From JAPYTK01 sp964401935 (GTDB lineage Bacteria; Myxococcota_A; Polyangia; Polyangiales; Polyangiaceae), in NCBI GenBank assembly GCA_964401935.1, contig CAYOAL010000041.1:1-64000 (forward strand): DNA of 64,000 bases, given 5' to 3'. Within the stretch, counting starts at the first letter, position 1. Every line of letters begins with the position of its first letter. The position numbers and the translations under genes are program-made. This document shows positions 26,786-43,898 of the stretch, in pieces. The notes under the pieces are model-generated. The model worked only from the letters and a program-made list of their open reading frames with translations, was not told the origin of the DNA and ran no database searches.

Positions 26786-27820
26786 TCAGTGGATGGTGAC
26801 TTGCTTGAGGAGCTCGATGTGATCGAGCGCGCGGCCGCTGCCGAGCACCACCGCGCTGATGGGGTCGTCGCAGACCATGACGGGCAGGCCCGTCTCCTCC
26901 CGTAGCAGCACATCCAAATTCTTCAAGAGCGCACCGCCTCCGGTGAGCACGATGCCCTTGTCGGAGATGTCGGCTGCGAGCTCGGGCGGGGTACGCTCGA
27001 GCGCGGTGAGCACCGCCTCCACGATGGCGTTCGTGGGCTCGCTCAGCGCGTCACGCACCTCGTCGGAGTTGACCACCACGGTCTTCGGGATGCCGGCGAT
27101 CATGTCGCGTCCCTTCACCTCCATGGTCAGCTGCTTGTCGAGCGGATACCCGTTGCCGATCGTGATCTTGATTCGCTCGGCCGTCTGTTCGCCGATCGCG
27201 AGGTTATATTTCCGCTTCATGTACGACATGATGGCCTCGTCCATCTTGTCGCCACCCACCCGGACGCTCTGGCTGTAGACGATGCCGGCCAGCGACAGCA
27301 CGGCCACCTCGGTGGTGCCCCCGCCGATGTCGACCACCATGTTCCCGCTCGGCTCGGTGATGGGCAGGCCCGCCCCGATCGCCGCCGCCATCGGCTCCTC
27401 GATGAGGTACACCTCGCGCGCCCCGGCTCCCTCTGCGCTCTCTTTCACCGCGCGCTTCTCCACCTCGGTGATGCCGAACGGCACGCAGATGATGATGCGC
27501 GGCTTCACCAACGTGCGCCGGTTGTGGGCCATGGCGATGAAGTGCCGCAGCATCGCCTCGGTGATCTCGAAGTCGGCGATGACCCCGTCTCGGAGCGGCC
27601 GCACCGCGCGGATGTTGCCTGGCGTACGGCCGAGCATCTCCTTGGCCTCGCGCCCCACCGCGATCGCGCGCATCCCACCGCGCTCGTCTTTGGCGACGGC
27701 CACCACCGACGGCTCACACGACACGATCCCTTTCCCCTTCACATAGATGAGGGTCGTCGCCGTTCCGAGATCGATGGCGAGATCGTTCGAGAACAGGCCA
27801 TAGAGCCAGTCGAAGATCAT
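26786..27820 (-). CDS. mreB: Actin-like cell-shape protein MreB
   Basis: The product is 344 aa, full length for the family. The actin-fold motifs are clear: IDLGTATTLIYVKG (phosphate 1), VVDIGGGTTEVAVLS (phosphate 2) and IVLTGGGALLKNLD (adenosine). It forms membrane-bound filaments that steer RodA/PBP2. It is first in the five-gene shape operon; the 178 bp upstream of it would contain the operon promoter. Confidence 0.97.
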   Translation of the reverse strand: MIFDWLYGLFSNDLAIDLGTATTLIYVKGKGIVSCEPSVVAVAKDERGGMRAIAVGREAKEMLGRTPGNIRAVRPLRDGVIADFEITEAMLRHFIAMAHNRRTLVKPRIIICVPFGITEVEKRAVKESAEGAGAREVYLIEEPMAAAIGAGLPITEPSGNMVVDIGGGTTEVAVLSLAGIVYSQSVRVGGDKMDEAIMSYMKRKYNLAIGEQTAERIKITIGNGYPLDKQLTMEVKGRDMIAGIPKTVVVNSDEVRDALSEPTNAIVEAVLTALERTPPELAADISDKGIVLTGGGALLKNLDVLLREETGLPVMVCDDPISAVVLGSGRALDHIELLKQVTIH

Positions 27821-27998
27821 AGTGTGTCCGGAGTGCCTAGCTCACGCCGCTGGAGAAGCCAGCTGCCCCGTGACCGTGCATGTCCAATCGTGGACACACG
27901 CCGGGCGTTCACGCCCGCGGCGGGGGACCGGTGCTACCATGCACCCAGGGCAGCGGCAAGCGCGCGCGTGTGGAAGCTACGCGCGAAAGATGCGGCGA

Positions 27999-28160
27999 TT
28001 ACCCCTTGGAAATCTTCGCTTCTTTGTGCGGGTGGTGGGTGCGGCAGTCGGGGCAGTACTTCTTGATCTCGAACTTCTGGGTCATCGTGCGCTTGTTCTT
28101 GGTGCGCACGTAGTTGTGACGACCGCAGTTCCCGCAGCGAAGCATGAGTTTATCGCGCAT
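27999..28160 (-). CDS. rpmG: Ribosomal protein bL33, zinc-binding form
   Basis: The product is 53 aa with CGNC and CPDC pairs, the zinc-ribbon (C+) form of L33, and the typical RHNYVRTKNKRTMTQKFEIKKYC core. The usual neighbours of rpmG in many bacteria (tRNA-Trp, secE, nusG) are absent here, so this may be a stand-alone or second copy. In-frame codons upstream of this ATG give a non-conserved extension, so the short start is preferred. Confidence 0.93.
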   Translation of the reverse strand: MRDKLMLRCGNCGRHNYVRTKNKRTMTQKFEIKKYCPDCRTHHPHKEAKISKG

Positions 28161-28273
28161 GGTGTTGGGTTCTCCTACCCCCGCCTGCATCCGCTCCGCC
28201 TGCATCGCGGAGACACGAGCCCAGCCTTGGTCCGGATGGGGGGCGGCGCAATTTACGTGATCGCGCCCGCTTG

Positions 28274-29440
28274 TCAACCAGAGGTGGGCGCGTTCGTCTC
28301 TCCGGTGCCCTTCGGGCCCCGCGACTTCGAGCGCTTCTTCTTGGTCTTCTTCGGCGAAGGCCTCTCCTGGGGCGCGGGCCTCTCGGCAGCGGCGCCCGCG
28401 CGCTCCGCGGCGTCACCCTTTGGCCGCTTCGATCGCCTCGCCGCCTCCGTGCGCCCACGACGCGCCCGCCGTGGGCCTGCCGCGGCCCCCGCATCCTCGT
28501 CGTCCGGCTCCGCGTCCTCGTCTTCGTCGTCCGGCTCGTCCTCGTCCGGCGCCGCCTCCTCCGGCTCGAGATCGCCGATGCGCTCGTAGGGGGCCTTCCA
28601 GGTCCGCTTCAGGAAGTACACCCCTACCCCCAGCGCCAGGAAGCACGCCCACTGGGCGGGCGTGAGCCCGCCATAGCGGGGATCGACCGCGCCGCGAAAG
28701 ATGAGGTCGTTCGGCTCGACGCGCAGGAAGTCGAGGACGAACCGCACCGGCGCGTAGGCGACCAGCGTCACCCCGACGTAGAAGCCGTTGGCGCGGAGAG
28801 GTTGGCGCCGCCACAAAAGGTGGCAGGCCAGGGCGAGCGGGATGGTGAGGACCATCTCGATGAGGCCGAGATCGAACCGGCCGTCGAAGCCCTGCTGGAG
28901 CGTGTGGGCCGGAAACTTCACCGCGAACCACGCGTTCGAGAGGGCCCCCGGGTGATCGTGCACCACCGCGCAGCCGGCGCGGCCGAACACCCACGCGGTG
29001 GGGAACGCGCTCACCGTCACGTCGATGTACTCGAGGATCCGCTTCTTGCGATGGAGCTTCCACGCGACGGCGCCCGCGACGGCCCCCATGAACCCGCCGA
29101 AGCTCGACAGACCGTCCCAGATCCGCAGGAGGTAGAGCGGATCCTTCATCACCGTGTCGGGGTGGTAGGTGATCGCGTCGAAGATATGGGAGATCACGAA
29201 TCCGGAGGCGACCACCCAGAAGATGAAGTCTCCCACCTGCTTGCCGTCGAGCTTGCGCTCGCGGATGCGGGCCATGGTGATGAGCGACCCGATGTACACC
29301 CCGAGCGCCACGAGGGTGCCGAAAGGCTTGATCGACGGTGGATCCGCCGGATCGATGTAGCTCCCGAGAATCGGCACATACTCGAGAAAGGACAGCGGGA
29401 GCTCTGGCGCTTCGATGTAGGGTATGAGCGGCCCAGCCAC
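28274..29440 (-). CDS. lgt: Prolipoprotein diacylglyceryl transferase (Lgt) family protein
   Basis: The product is 388 aa from a GTG (AGPLIPYIEAPELPL); an ATG at 29536 would add a Pro-rich 32-residue leader that intrudes on the divergent moeA region. Multiple membrane segments follow, with WDGLSSFGGFMGA and FGRAGCAVVHDHPG at the positions of the Lgt signature blocks. The His of the E. coli HGG block is Phe here, and the GR-x-GN block reads GRAGC, so activity may need checking. A C-terminal tail of about 90 residues is first acidic (DEDEPDDEDED) and then strongly basic. Lgt adds diacylglycerol to lipobox cysteines, relevant to the many lipoproteins in this window. Confidence 0.78.
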   Translation of the reverse strand: MAGPLIPYIEAPELPLSFLEYVPILGSYIDPADPPSIKPFGTLVALGVYIGSLITMARIRERKLDGKQVGDFIFWVVASGFVISHIFDAITYHPDTVMKDPLYLLRIWDGLSSFGGFMGAVAGAVAWKLHRKKRILEYIDVTVSAFPTAWVFGRAGCAVVHDHPGALSNAWFAVKFPAHTLQQGFDGRFDLGLIEMVLTIPLALACHLLWRRQPLRANGFYVGVTLVAYAPVRFVLDFLRVEPNDLIFRGAVDPRYGGLTPAQWACFLALGVGVYFLKRTWKAPYERIGDLEPEEAAPDEDEPDDEDEDAEPDDEDAGAAAGPRRARRGRTEAARRSKRPKGDAAERAGAAAERPAPQERPSPKKTKKKRSKSRGPKGTGETNAPTSG

Positions 29441-29540
29441 GGGTGGAGGCTTAGGTGGCTTGGCCGCGGGCGGAAAGCCCAAAACTGCCTGATGACATCC
29501 CCGAGCCTCCCAGTCCCGCGGGGGGCCACCGCCCATCGTT

Positions 29541-30764
29541 ATGCACACCACGAAGTTGATCGAGGTCGAAGAGGCGCTCGACCGCATCTTGCGCGGGGTC
29601 TCCCCCCTCGGCCGCGAGCGCGTGTCGGTGGAGTCGGCCGACAACCGCGTGCTGGCCGAAGACCTGGTGGCGGGCGCCCCGATCCCCGCCTTCTCGAACA
29701 GCGCGATGGACGGCTACGCGGTGCGCGCGTCGTTCTTCCAAGGACCGGGCCCGTGGTCGCTCGTGGTCCGGGGCGAGAGCCGGGCTGGCCACCCGGGACC
29801 ACCGCTCGAGCACGGCACCGCGTGCCGCATCTTCACCGGCGCCCCCATCCCCGAGCACGCGAACGCGGTGGTGCTCCAAGAAGACGTGGTGCGGAGCGGC
29901 GACACCGTCCGCGTCGACGAGCGCCCGCGCGAGGGGCAGAACATCCGTCCCCAGGGCGCGGATCTCGCCCGCGGCGCGGTCGCCCTCGAGGCAGGGAGCC
30001 GCCTCCATCCGGGGAGGCTCGGCCTCGTCGCAGCCCTCGACCGCGCCCACGTGATCGTGGCGCGGCGGCCGATCGTCACCCTGCTGAGCACTGGCGACGA
30101 GCTGCGTCCGCCCGGCGTCCTCGGCTCACCGGCGAGCATCCCCGAGTCGAACAGCTGCGTCCTCGGCGCCATCGCGCGGCGACTCGGCGCGATCGTGCGG
30201 GTGCCCCCGCTCGTGGCAGACGACGCCGAGCGCACCGAGGCCGAGCTGAGGACGGCGCTCGCGACGAGCGATCTCGTGCTCACGGTGGGCGGTGCGAGCG
30301 TGGGCGACCACGATCTGGTGCTGCCCTCCCTCGAGCGCATCGGCGCGACCATCGAGTTCTGGGGCGTGAAGGTGAAGCCAGGAAAACCCACCGGCTTCGG
30401 GCGGCTCGGCGCCGCGCGGGTGCTCTCGCTCCCCGGAAACCCTGCGTCGGCCTCGCTCACCTTCCTCCTCTTTGGAGCCCCGCTCCTCCGCGCCTTGCAG
30501 GGCGAGAGCGCGCCCCGCCCACGCCGCGTTCCGCTCCGCATCATCGGCTCCCACGCCCGGCGACCGGGCCGCGAGGAGTACCTGCGCGCGCGCCTCGAGC
30601 TTCACGACGGCGAGCTCTGCGCGACGCTCCCCGCGAGCCAGTCCTCGGGCGCGGTGACGAGCTTCGCCCAGGCCGACTGCTTGGTGGTGCTCTCCCCCGA
30701 TCGCGCCCGCATCGAGAGCGGGGATCGCCTCCCCGTCTTGCGCCTCGCCGATCTGTGGGCCTAG
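29541..30764 (+). CDS. moeA: Molybdopterin molybdenumtransferase MoeA
   Basis: The product is 407 aa. Typical blocks are present: PIPAFSNSAMDGYAV, GHPGPPLEHGTACRIFTGAPIPEHANAVV, TLLSTGDEL, VGGASVGDHDLV and FWGVKVKPGKPTGFG, then LPGNPASASLTF. It inserts molybdate into adenylylated molybdopterin to form the molybdenum cofactor. It diverges from the lgt-like gene across 100 bp. No other moa/mob genes lie in the window. Confidence 0.95.
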   Translation: MHTTKLIEVEEALDRILRGVSPLGRERVSVESADNRVLAEDLVAGAPIPAFSNSAMDGYAVRASFFQGPGPWSLVVRGESRAGHPGPPLEHGTACRIFTGAPIPEHANAVVLQEDVVRSGDTVRVDERPREGQNIRPQGADLARGAVALEAGSRLHPGRLGLVAALDRAHVIVARRPIVTLLSTGDELRPPGVLGSPASIPESNSCVLGAIARRLGAIVRVPPLVADDAERTEAELRTALATSDLVLTVGGASVGDHDLVLPSLERIGATIEFWGVKVKPGKPTGFGRLGAARVLSLPGNPASASLTFLLFGAPLLRALQGESAPRPRRVPLRIIGSHARRPGREEYLRARLELHDGELCATLPASQSSGAVTSFAQADCLVVLSPDRARIESGDRLPVLRLADLWA

Positions 30765-31243
30765 CCGCGAGCGGCTCGGCACACGGCGCTCGAGGCGCGA
30801 CGCTCGAGGTGAGGCACGTCGTCGCTGGGCCCCGTGCGCCCGAGGAACGTCGAGATCCTACGCGTCTCGAGGGGTCTGCGACGAGGGTGTCGAGGGCGTC
30901 GAGGGCGTCGAGGGAGTGGGTGCTGCGGCGTTGTGTGGACGGCACCCACTCAATTGTTCACGCGCGGCGATTTCTTTGGCGGAGGTGAGCCGTCGGGCCC
31001 CTTCCTGGCCACGGGTCTCTCTGGGAAGCGCTGCCTCATCGGAGCTTCCCTGCGAAGATGCGCTGCCTGACTGACGCCACGAACGACGGCTCCCACGTCT
31101 CCCCGCGGCCCCCGCGAACGCCGGGACGGGCGACGTCCGTCGTAAAATTCCGTCGGTAGGAGAAATACCCATCTTCCCTATTTCCACGGTTCGTGTACCG
31201 TCGGCATCCTGGGCGACTTTGTCCTTCGCCCGGATTTCCAACG
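30765..31243. other. Intergenic stretch between moeA and the giant repeat gene
   Basis: No convincing gene is seen on either strand in this 479-bp gap. It contains a 9-bp tandem repeat (GAGGGYGTC, about 3.5 copies, 30883-30915). An AT-richer patch near 31140-31190 is the most plausible promoter area for the large gene that starts at 31244, but no clear -35/-10 pair can be named. Confidence 0.5.
30883..30915. repeat. 9-bp tandem repeat, about 3.5 copies
   Basis: GAGGGTGTC is followed by two copies of GAGGGCGTC and a partial copy GAGGGA. It lies in non-coding DNA 330 bp before the giant lipoprotein gene, so copy number changes would not affect a frame but could move promoter elements. Confidence 0.8.
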
Positions 31244-38767
<7,524 letters not shown>

Positions 38768-39078
38768 GCTCGACCCGCGCTGACCGAGAGAACGCGGTCG
38801 CCGGTGACGACCGCGTTCCCTCCCCCGCCAACAGAACCCCCCGAGAACCCAGCGTTGTCGCGCTCGACGACCACGCCCGGAACCTGGGCGATCCGTGCTC
38901 GCCAGCGGCCGCCCCCCCGCGCACCAACCCCGCCCTCGGCTCCGCGCCCTGCCCCCCCGCCGGACACCGACCCTCGGCCGAGCCTCCGTTCGGAAGGAAA
39001 CTCGCGCCGGACTGCGGCCGTCCTTTCCGCCCCCCCGTCCTTTTGTTATCTCCGGGGGGTCATCCCCAGCGAGCTTGC
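38768..39078. other. Intergenic stretch after the giant gene, with a strong hairpin
   Basis: A perfect 11-bp stem (38790-38800 with 38808-38818, loop CCGGTGA) lies 23 nt after the stop codon and probably ends or stabilises the very long transcript, although no T-tract follows. The rest is C-rich on the + strand and shows no gene. The downstream gene starts at 39079. Confidence 0.6.
38790..38818 (+). terminator. Terminator-like hairpin after the giant lipoprotein gene
   Basis: The arms GAACGCGGTCG and CGACCGCGTTC match perfectly, with a 7-nt loop. The next bases are CCTCCCCC rather than T, so it is not a classical intrinsic terminator; it may act as a 3'-end stabiliser with Rho-dependent termination. 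Confidence 0.5.
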
Positions 39079-41217
39079 ATGAAGGGCCTGTTCAACACCC
39101 TCCCAGTCGGCGTGGTCGGCGTCGTGGCCTACGGGCTGATGCTGTATTTCGTCGACCGTAGCTTCACCAACAAAGACCATCGGAAGCTCTTTCGGGCTGG
39201 CACGACCTTCGTCGGCAACTTCGCCCTCGTGTTCGTGCTGCTGCGCCTCTCGCCGGAGGGCAGCGCCAACGCCCTGAAGCTCAACATCGATCAGATCGCC
39301 GTCCTCATCGGCACGATCCTCAACTTCCTCGGCTTCCTCTACTTCACCGACGCGCTCCTCCCCGACGGCTTTCGCGCCCCGTGGCGCTACGGGGGTGCCC
39401 TGTTGTGCAGCGGCCTCTTCTTCTGGGCCCTGCACGAGTTCGTGGCCGATCACGCCAAGTGCGTCGAGATCACGAAGGCTGCGATCGCCATCGTGGCCGC
39501 CGCCTTCGTGTTCTTCGAGACGCACCGCAAGGGCCAGGGCAGACCGGTCGCCGAGCGTTGGAAGAAGCTCGTCGGGGTGACGCTCGCCCTCGCCGCCATC
39601 ACCGCGTATTTCAACGGCTACCGGTTCGGCTACCCGAAGTACTACCACCGGTGGGATCAGTACCACTACTACATGGGGGCCAAGTACTTCCCCGAGCTCG
39701 GCTACAAGAACCTCTACAAGTGCGCCGTCGTCGCCCAGGACGACCTCAACAACGTCACCTACCAGCTCGACCGCCCGTTCAACGGCGACCACAACCCCGT
39801 CCGTTCGGTCGACATGCGCGCCGAGATGCGCGACGCGGACAAGAAGATCCGCGACCTCCCAGGCGAGAACCTGCTCGTCCCGGTCGGCCCCATCCTCGAC
39901 CAAGGGGACGAGTGCCGCAACGCCTTCAGCAAGGAGCGCTGGGACGAGTACAAGGCCGACGTGGCCTTCTACCGCATCGTGTCGGGCAAGGGTTACTGGA
40001 CCGACATGCAGAAGGACCACGGGTTCAACCCGCCGCCGGTGTGGACCATCGCGGGCAAGTTCTTCTCCGACTTGAGCCCGGCGAGCGTGCGGTACCTGCA
40101 GTTCCTCGCGTCGCTCGACATCCTCTACCTCTTGGGCATGTTCGTCGCCCTCTGGTGGGGCTTCGGCTGGCGCGTGTTCGCGGTGGGAGCGATCTTTTGG
40201 GGCTGCCAGTCGTCGGCGCCCTTCTACTGGACGGGCGGCGCCTTCCTGCGCCAAGACTGGCTCTTCTTCTCCGTGCTCAGCGTGGCGTGCCTGCGCAAGC
40301 GCTATTTCAAGATCGCGGGGGCCTCGCTCGTCTATGCGGGCCTCTTACGCATCTTCCCGGGGCTGGTCGTGGTGGGGACGCTCGTGCCCACCATCGCCCA
40401 TGTCATCAAGCACAAGCGGATGCACCGCGACCACCTCCAGATGCTCATCGGGGGCTCGGTGGCCGCGATCGTCCTGCTCGGCGTCTCCACGGCGATGACC
40501 CAGGTGCCGGGGACGCCGGTTTACGAGCCCTACAAGCTCTTCTACGCCCACACCATCGAGACCCACGACAAGACCCCGCTCACCAACCACATGGGGCTCC
40601 GGGTGATCATCGGGCACAAGTTCGTGGAGCTCCAGAGCCCCGGCCTGAGGAGCGCCGAGGAGGCCGCGCGCGCCGCCGGCCCGAACGCGAACGGCCTGAG
40701 CAAGGCCTTCGCACGGGTGAAGTGGCCGATCGCGCTCGCCACCGGGCCGAGCTCGGGCCAGATGCAGTTCGTCCGCGACAACAAGAAGCTCGATCCGTTC
40801 GAAGACTGGAAGCGGCTGCGGAACGAGCGCTACGACCAATACAAGTGGGTCGCCTACACGCTCATGCTCGCCACGCTCGCGTTCTTCGTGTGGGTGGTGG
40901 GCCGGATCAAGTCGCTCTGGGTGGCGCAGTGCCTCGGCCAGATTTTCATCATCCTCGGCTCTCAGCTCACCTGTTACTACTACTCGTTCATGATCCTTGG
41001 GGCCCCCCTCATCCGGCTGCGCCGACAGATCGAGCTCGGCCTGTTCGCGCTCGCCGCGATCACGCAGATCATCTGGATGAACAGCTACTGGAACGACAAC
41101 CGGTACACGCTGCTCACCTACGCCTCGCTGATCTTCTGCTACGTGATGCTCTATTTCTTCGCGCGGCGCCCTCCCGCGCTCGAGCAAGCACGCGCGGTCG
41201 CCAAGAGCCGCGCTTGA
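39079..41217 (+). CDS. Large polytopic membrane protein, GT-C glycosyltransferase-like
   Basis: The product is 712 aa from the ATG at 39079 (MKGLFNTLPVG). Roughly ten to twelve hydrophobic segments are visible, with two long soluble loops. The loop after the fourth or fifth segment contains YHRWDQYHYYMGAKYFPELGY. Its acidic residue just outside the membrane is in the position seen in GT-C lipid-linked glycosyltransferases. No closer family was recognised. Such proteins transfer a sugar from a polyprenyl-phosphate donor outside the cytoplasmic membrane. Confidence 0.6.
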   Translation: MKGLFNTLPVGVVGVVAYGLMLYFVDRSFTNKDHRKLFRAGTTFVGNFALVFVLLRLSPEGSANALKLNIDQIAVLIGTILNFLGFLYFTDALLPDGFRAPWRYGGALLCSGLFFWALHEFVADHAKCVEITKAAIAIVAAAFVFFETHRKGQGRPVAERWKKLVGVTLALAAITAYFNGYRFGYPKYYHRWDQYHYYMGAKYFPELGYKNLYKCAVVAQDDLNNVTYQLDRPFNGDHNPVRSVDMRAEMRDADKKIRDLPGENLLVPVGPILDQGDECRNAFSKERWDEYKADVAFYRIVSGKGYWTDMQKDHGFNPPPVWTIAGKFFSDLSPASVRYLQFLASLDILYLLGMFVALWWGFGWRVFAVGAIFWGCQSSAPFYWTGGAFLRQDWLFFSVLSVACLRKRYFKIAGASLVYAGLLRIFPGLVVVGTLVPTIAHVIKHKRMHRDHLQMLIGGSVAAIVLLGVSTAMTQVPGTPVYEPYKLFYAHTIETHDKTPLTNHMGLRVIIGHKFVELQSPGLRSAEEAARAAGPNANGLSKAFARVKWPIALATGPSSGQMQFVRDNKKLDPFEDWKRLRNERYDQYKWVAYTLMLATLAFFVWVVGRIKSLWVAQCLGQIFIILGSQLTCYYYSFMILGAPLIRLRRQIELGLFALAAITQIIWMNSYWNDNRYTLLTYASLIFCYVMLYFFARRPPALEQARAVAKSRA

Positions 41218-41411
41218 CCCCTCGCGGCCGCCGCTCCCGCCCCACCGCGAGCTCCCCGTGGGTCCAGTCCGCCGAGAGCAGAGAGCGGCGCGCCGACCCG
41301 CTCGGTTGCTGGCTCCCCCTCCCACCGTGTTGCGCTTGAGGCCCCAACGCCCAAGCGCGCTTCGTGAGAGCCCCTCTCTCTTCCGGTCAGGTCTTCGGCG
41401 TGCGTCGGCGC

Positions 41412-42929
41412 TCAGCCGTCTTGGGGGGCGTCTGCGGGGGCGGGCGCCTCGGCGCCGGAGCCAGTCCCGAGCTCCATGGCCGCGCGCTTGGCCCGCTTGC
41501 GGATGTCTACGTGGAGGGTCTCGTCGGCGTTCAGCTGCATGTACACCGCCCGCGCCTCCATGACGCGGCCGAGCCCGCGATACGCCTCCGCCTCGTTCCA
41601 GCGCAGCGTCCAGTCGCGCTTCACGAGATCCTCGACGCGCTGCGAGTCGTCGATGATCGCCTGGTAGTGCGTCTTGGCGGCGAGCTCGGCCCACCACTCG
41701 CTGCGCAGATCGTCGTCGTCGGGCGCGAGGTTCACCGCCTTCTCGAACAACGCCAGAGCCTCCTCGTCGGAGCCCACCACGAGCTTGGCGCGCGCGAGCG
41801 AGCGCCACGCGCCGGCCACGTTGGGGTGCTTCTGCGCGTGCTCCTCGAGGGCTGGGATCTTGAGCGACACCTCCATGATCTTGTCGCGATCGCCGGGCCA
41901 GTGCTTGAGGAACAGCGCCTCCTGATCCCCAGGATCGAGCTCGAGGGCCCGATCCACGGCAGCCGCGGCGCCGGCGCTGTCGTCGGTGATGCGCAAGCTC
42001 GCCGACAGCTCCACGAACGCCACCGACGACTGCGGCATCTTCTCGGTGAAGGCCTTGGCGGCGGCGACCGCGTCCTCTTTACGGCCGAGGCCCCGGAGGG
42101 CGATGATCCTCGCCTGCTCGGCGCGCTCGTTCGGCTCCTTGGCGGCGGCGATGGCGCGCTCTGCCGCCGCGAGGGCCACGTCGTAGCGCCGCTCGCTCTC
42201 GTGGTAGCCCATCTGCTCGAGGAAGTAGGCCACGTCGCGTTCGGCGGCGCTCCACTCCCCCTCGAGGAACTCGAGCACCGCGTCGGAGCGCACGAAGACC
42301 AGCGAGCTCGCATCGCGTGGATCGGTGTACACGCGGGTGAGCACCCCGAGCTTGGCGAGCGCGTCCATCGCCGGGAGGTGATCGGGCTTGTGCTCGAGCG
42401 CCTTCAAGAGCTCCTCCACCGCGGCGTCGGGATCTCCCTTCGACACGTGGAGCTGCGCCACCGTCACGTGGAACTCGGGCTCCCCCTCGAAGGTCTCACG
42501 GATCTGCTTGAGCTGCTTGAACGCCTTGTCGTGGTCGCCTTGGTTGGCGAGCGCGTTGGCGTAGTTCATCTTCGCCGCGTGATCGTCGGGCATCATCACC
42601 GTGATGCGCTTGAGCGTCTTGAGCGCCTTCTCGAACTGGTTCTGGGCGAAGAGCTCCTGCGCCTTCTCCCACAGCGGCTGCTTGTCGACGAAGCCCTCGA
42701 GCTGGCCGACGATCTCGGAGTTGCGGCGGCGCCAGTTCCCATCTTTTGCGACGGGGGCGTTCTCGAGGAAGTCTTTGATCCAGCCCACGAGCTTGTCCGC
42801 GCTCAGGCCGCTGTCGGCCAGCCCCTCGAAGTGCTCCTTGGGCACCGGCACCTTGAACGGCATGCCCTGACGGCGGGCCAGCTTCTGATCGAGAGGCAGC
42901 AGCATCCATTCGCGCTCTTCGTCGCTCAT
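41412..42929 (-). CDS. TPR-rich protein
   Basis: The product is 505 aa with no signal peptide, so probably cytoplasmic. Several tetratricopeptide-like units are visible (for example AQNQFEKALKTLKRITVMMPDDH, SKGDPDAAVEELLKALEHKPDH and GSDEEALALFEKAVNLAPDD). It ends in an Ala/Pro-rich tail. It diverges from epmA by 32 bp, so the two may share a promoter region. Partner unknown. Confidence 0.8.
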   Translation of the reverse strand: MSDEEREWMLLPLDQKLARRQGMPFKVPVPKEHFEGLADSGLSADKLVGWIKDFLENAPVAKDGNWRRRNSEIVGQLEGFVDKQPLWEKAQELFAQNQFEKALKTLKRITVMMPDDHAAKMNYANALANQGDHDKAFKQLKQIRETFEGEPEFHVTVAQLHVSKGDPDAAVEELLKALEHKPDHLPAMDALAKLGVLTRVYTDPRDASSLVFVRSDAVLEFLEGEWSAAERDVAYFLEQMGYHESERRYDVALAAAERAIAAAKEPNERAEQARIIALRGLGRKEDAVAAAKAFTEKMPQSSVAFVELSASLRITDDSAGAAAAVDRALELDPGDQEALFLKHWPGDRDKIMEVSLKIPALEEHAQKHPNVAGAWRSLARAKLVVGSDEEALALFEKAVNLAPDDDDLRSEWWAELAAKTHYQAIIDDSQRVEDLVKRDWTLRWNEAEAYRGLGRVMEARAVYMQLNADETLHVDIRKRAKRAAMELGTGSGAEAPAPADAPQDG

Positions 42930-42961
42930 AGCCGACGAACCTAGTACACTGGGCAGCCTGC

Positions 42962-43864
42962 GTGGAGAGCCTTTCGCGGCAGACGAGCCTTCGGCTCCGG
43001 GCCGCCGTCACCGAGACGGTCCGGCGCTTCTTCGCGGAGCGTGACTACCTCGAGGTGGAGACGCCGATCCTCGTGCCCTCGCCCGGCCTCGACCTGCACC
43101 TCGACGCGTTCGAGGTGCCCGGCGCCGGCTTCTTGATCACCTCCCCCGAGTACCAGATGAAGCGCCTGCTCGCCGAGGGCCTGCCGAGGATCTACCAGCT
43201 GGTGCGCTGCTTCCGCCGCGGCGAGCTCGGCGCGCGCCACAACCCCGAGTTCACGATGCTCGAGTGGTATGGCGCGGGGATGACGATGGCCGCGATGATG
43301 GACGAGACCGAGGCCCTCGTCGCGCGGGTGATGGCCACGCACGGCGCCGGTCCGCCGCCGCCGTTCGAGCGCTGGACGGTCTGTGAGGCCTATCGGCAGT
43401 TTGCCGGCGTCGGGCGCGAGGAGCTCCTCAGCATGGCCGCCCACGACGAAGACCGCTACTTTCGCCTCCTCGTCGACCACGTGGAGCCGGGTTTCATGGC
43501 GCGCGAAGCGCCGGTGTTGCTCCACCATTTCCCGAGCTCCCACGCGTCGCTCGCGCGGCGCTGCCCCAACGACCCCGAGCTCGCCGAGCGGTTCGAGCTC
43601 TACTGGGGTGACATCGAGCTGTGCAACGGCTTCGGTGAGCTCACCGATCCGGCAGAGCAACGTCGCCGCCTCGAGGACGACCAGGCGAAGCGTCGCGCCG
43701 CTCGCAAACCCGTCTACCCCATCGACGAGAAGTTCCTCGGAGCCCTCGAGCGCGGCATGCCGCCCGCCGCCGGAAACGCGCTCGGTCTCGACCGCTTGGT
43801 CGCGATCTGCGCCGGCGTGACCTCCATCGCCGAGGTGATGGCGTTCTCCGCTGACACCGTGTGA
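42962..43864 (+). CDS. epmA: EF-P lysine lysyltransferase-like EpmA/GenX
   Basis: The product is 300 aa, the length of the catalytic core of class II lysyl-tRNA synthetase without an anticodon-binding domain, as in EpmA. Motif 2 is FRRGELGARHNPEFTMLEWY and motif 3 is GNALGLDRLVAI. EpmA attaches beta-lysine to elongation factor P to ease translation of polyproline stretches. The start is GTG. No efp or epmB lies in the window. A freestanding class II synthetase paralogue with another substrate is the alternative. Confidence 0.85.
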   Translation: MESLSRQTSLRLRAAVTETVRRFFAERDYLEVETPILVPSPGLDLHLDAFEVPGAGFLITSPEYQMKRLLAEGLPRIYQLVRCFRRGELGARHNPEFTMLEWYGAGMTMAAMMDETEALVARVMATHGAGPPPPFERWTVCEAYRQFAGVGREELLSMAAHDEDRYFRLLVDHVEPGFMAREAPVLLHHFPSSHASLARRCPNDPELAERFELYWGDIELCNGFGELTDPAEQRRRLEDDQAKRRAARKPVYPIDEKFLGALERGMPPAAGNALGLDRLVAICAGVTSIAEVMAFSADTV

Positions 43865-43898
43865 GCCGCCGCCGCGCCTCCGCTCACCAGAGCCCAAA

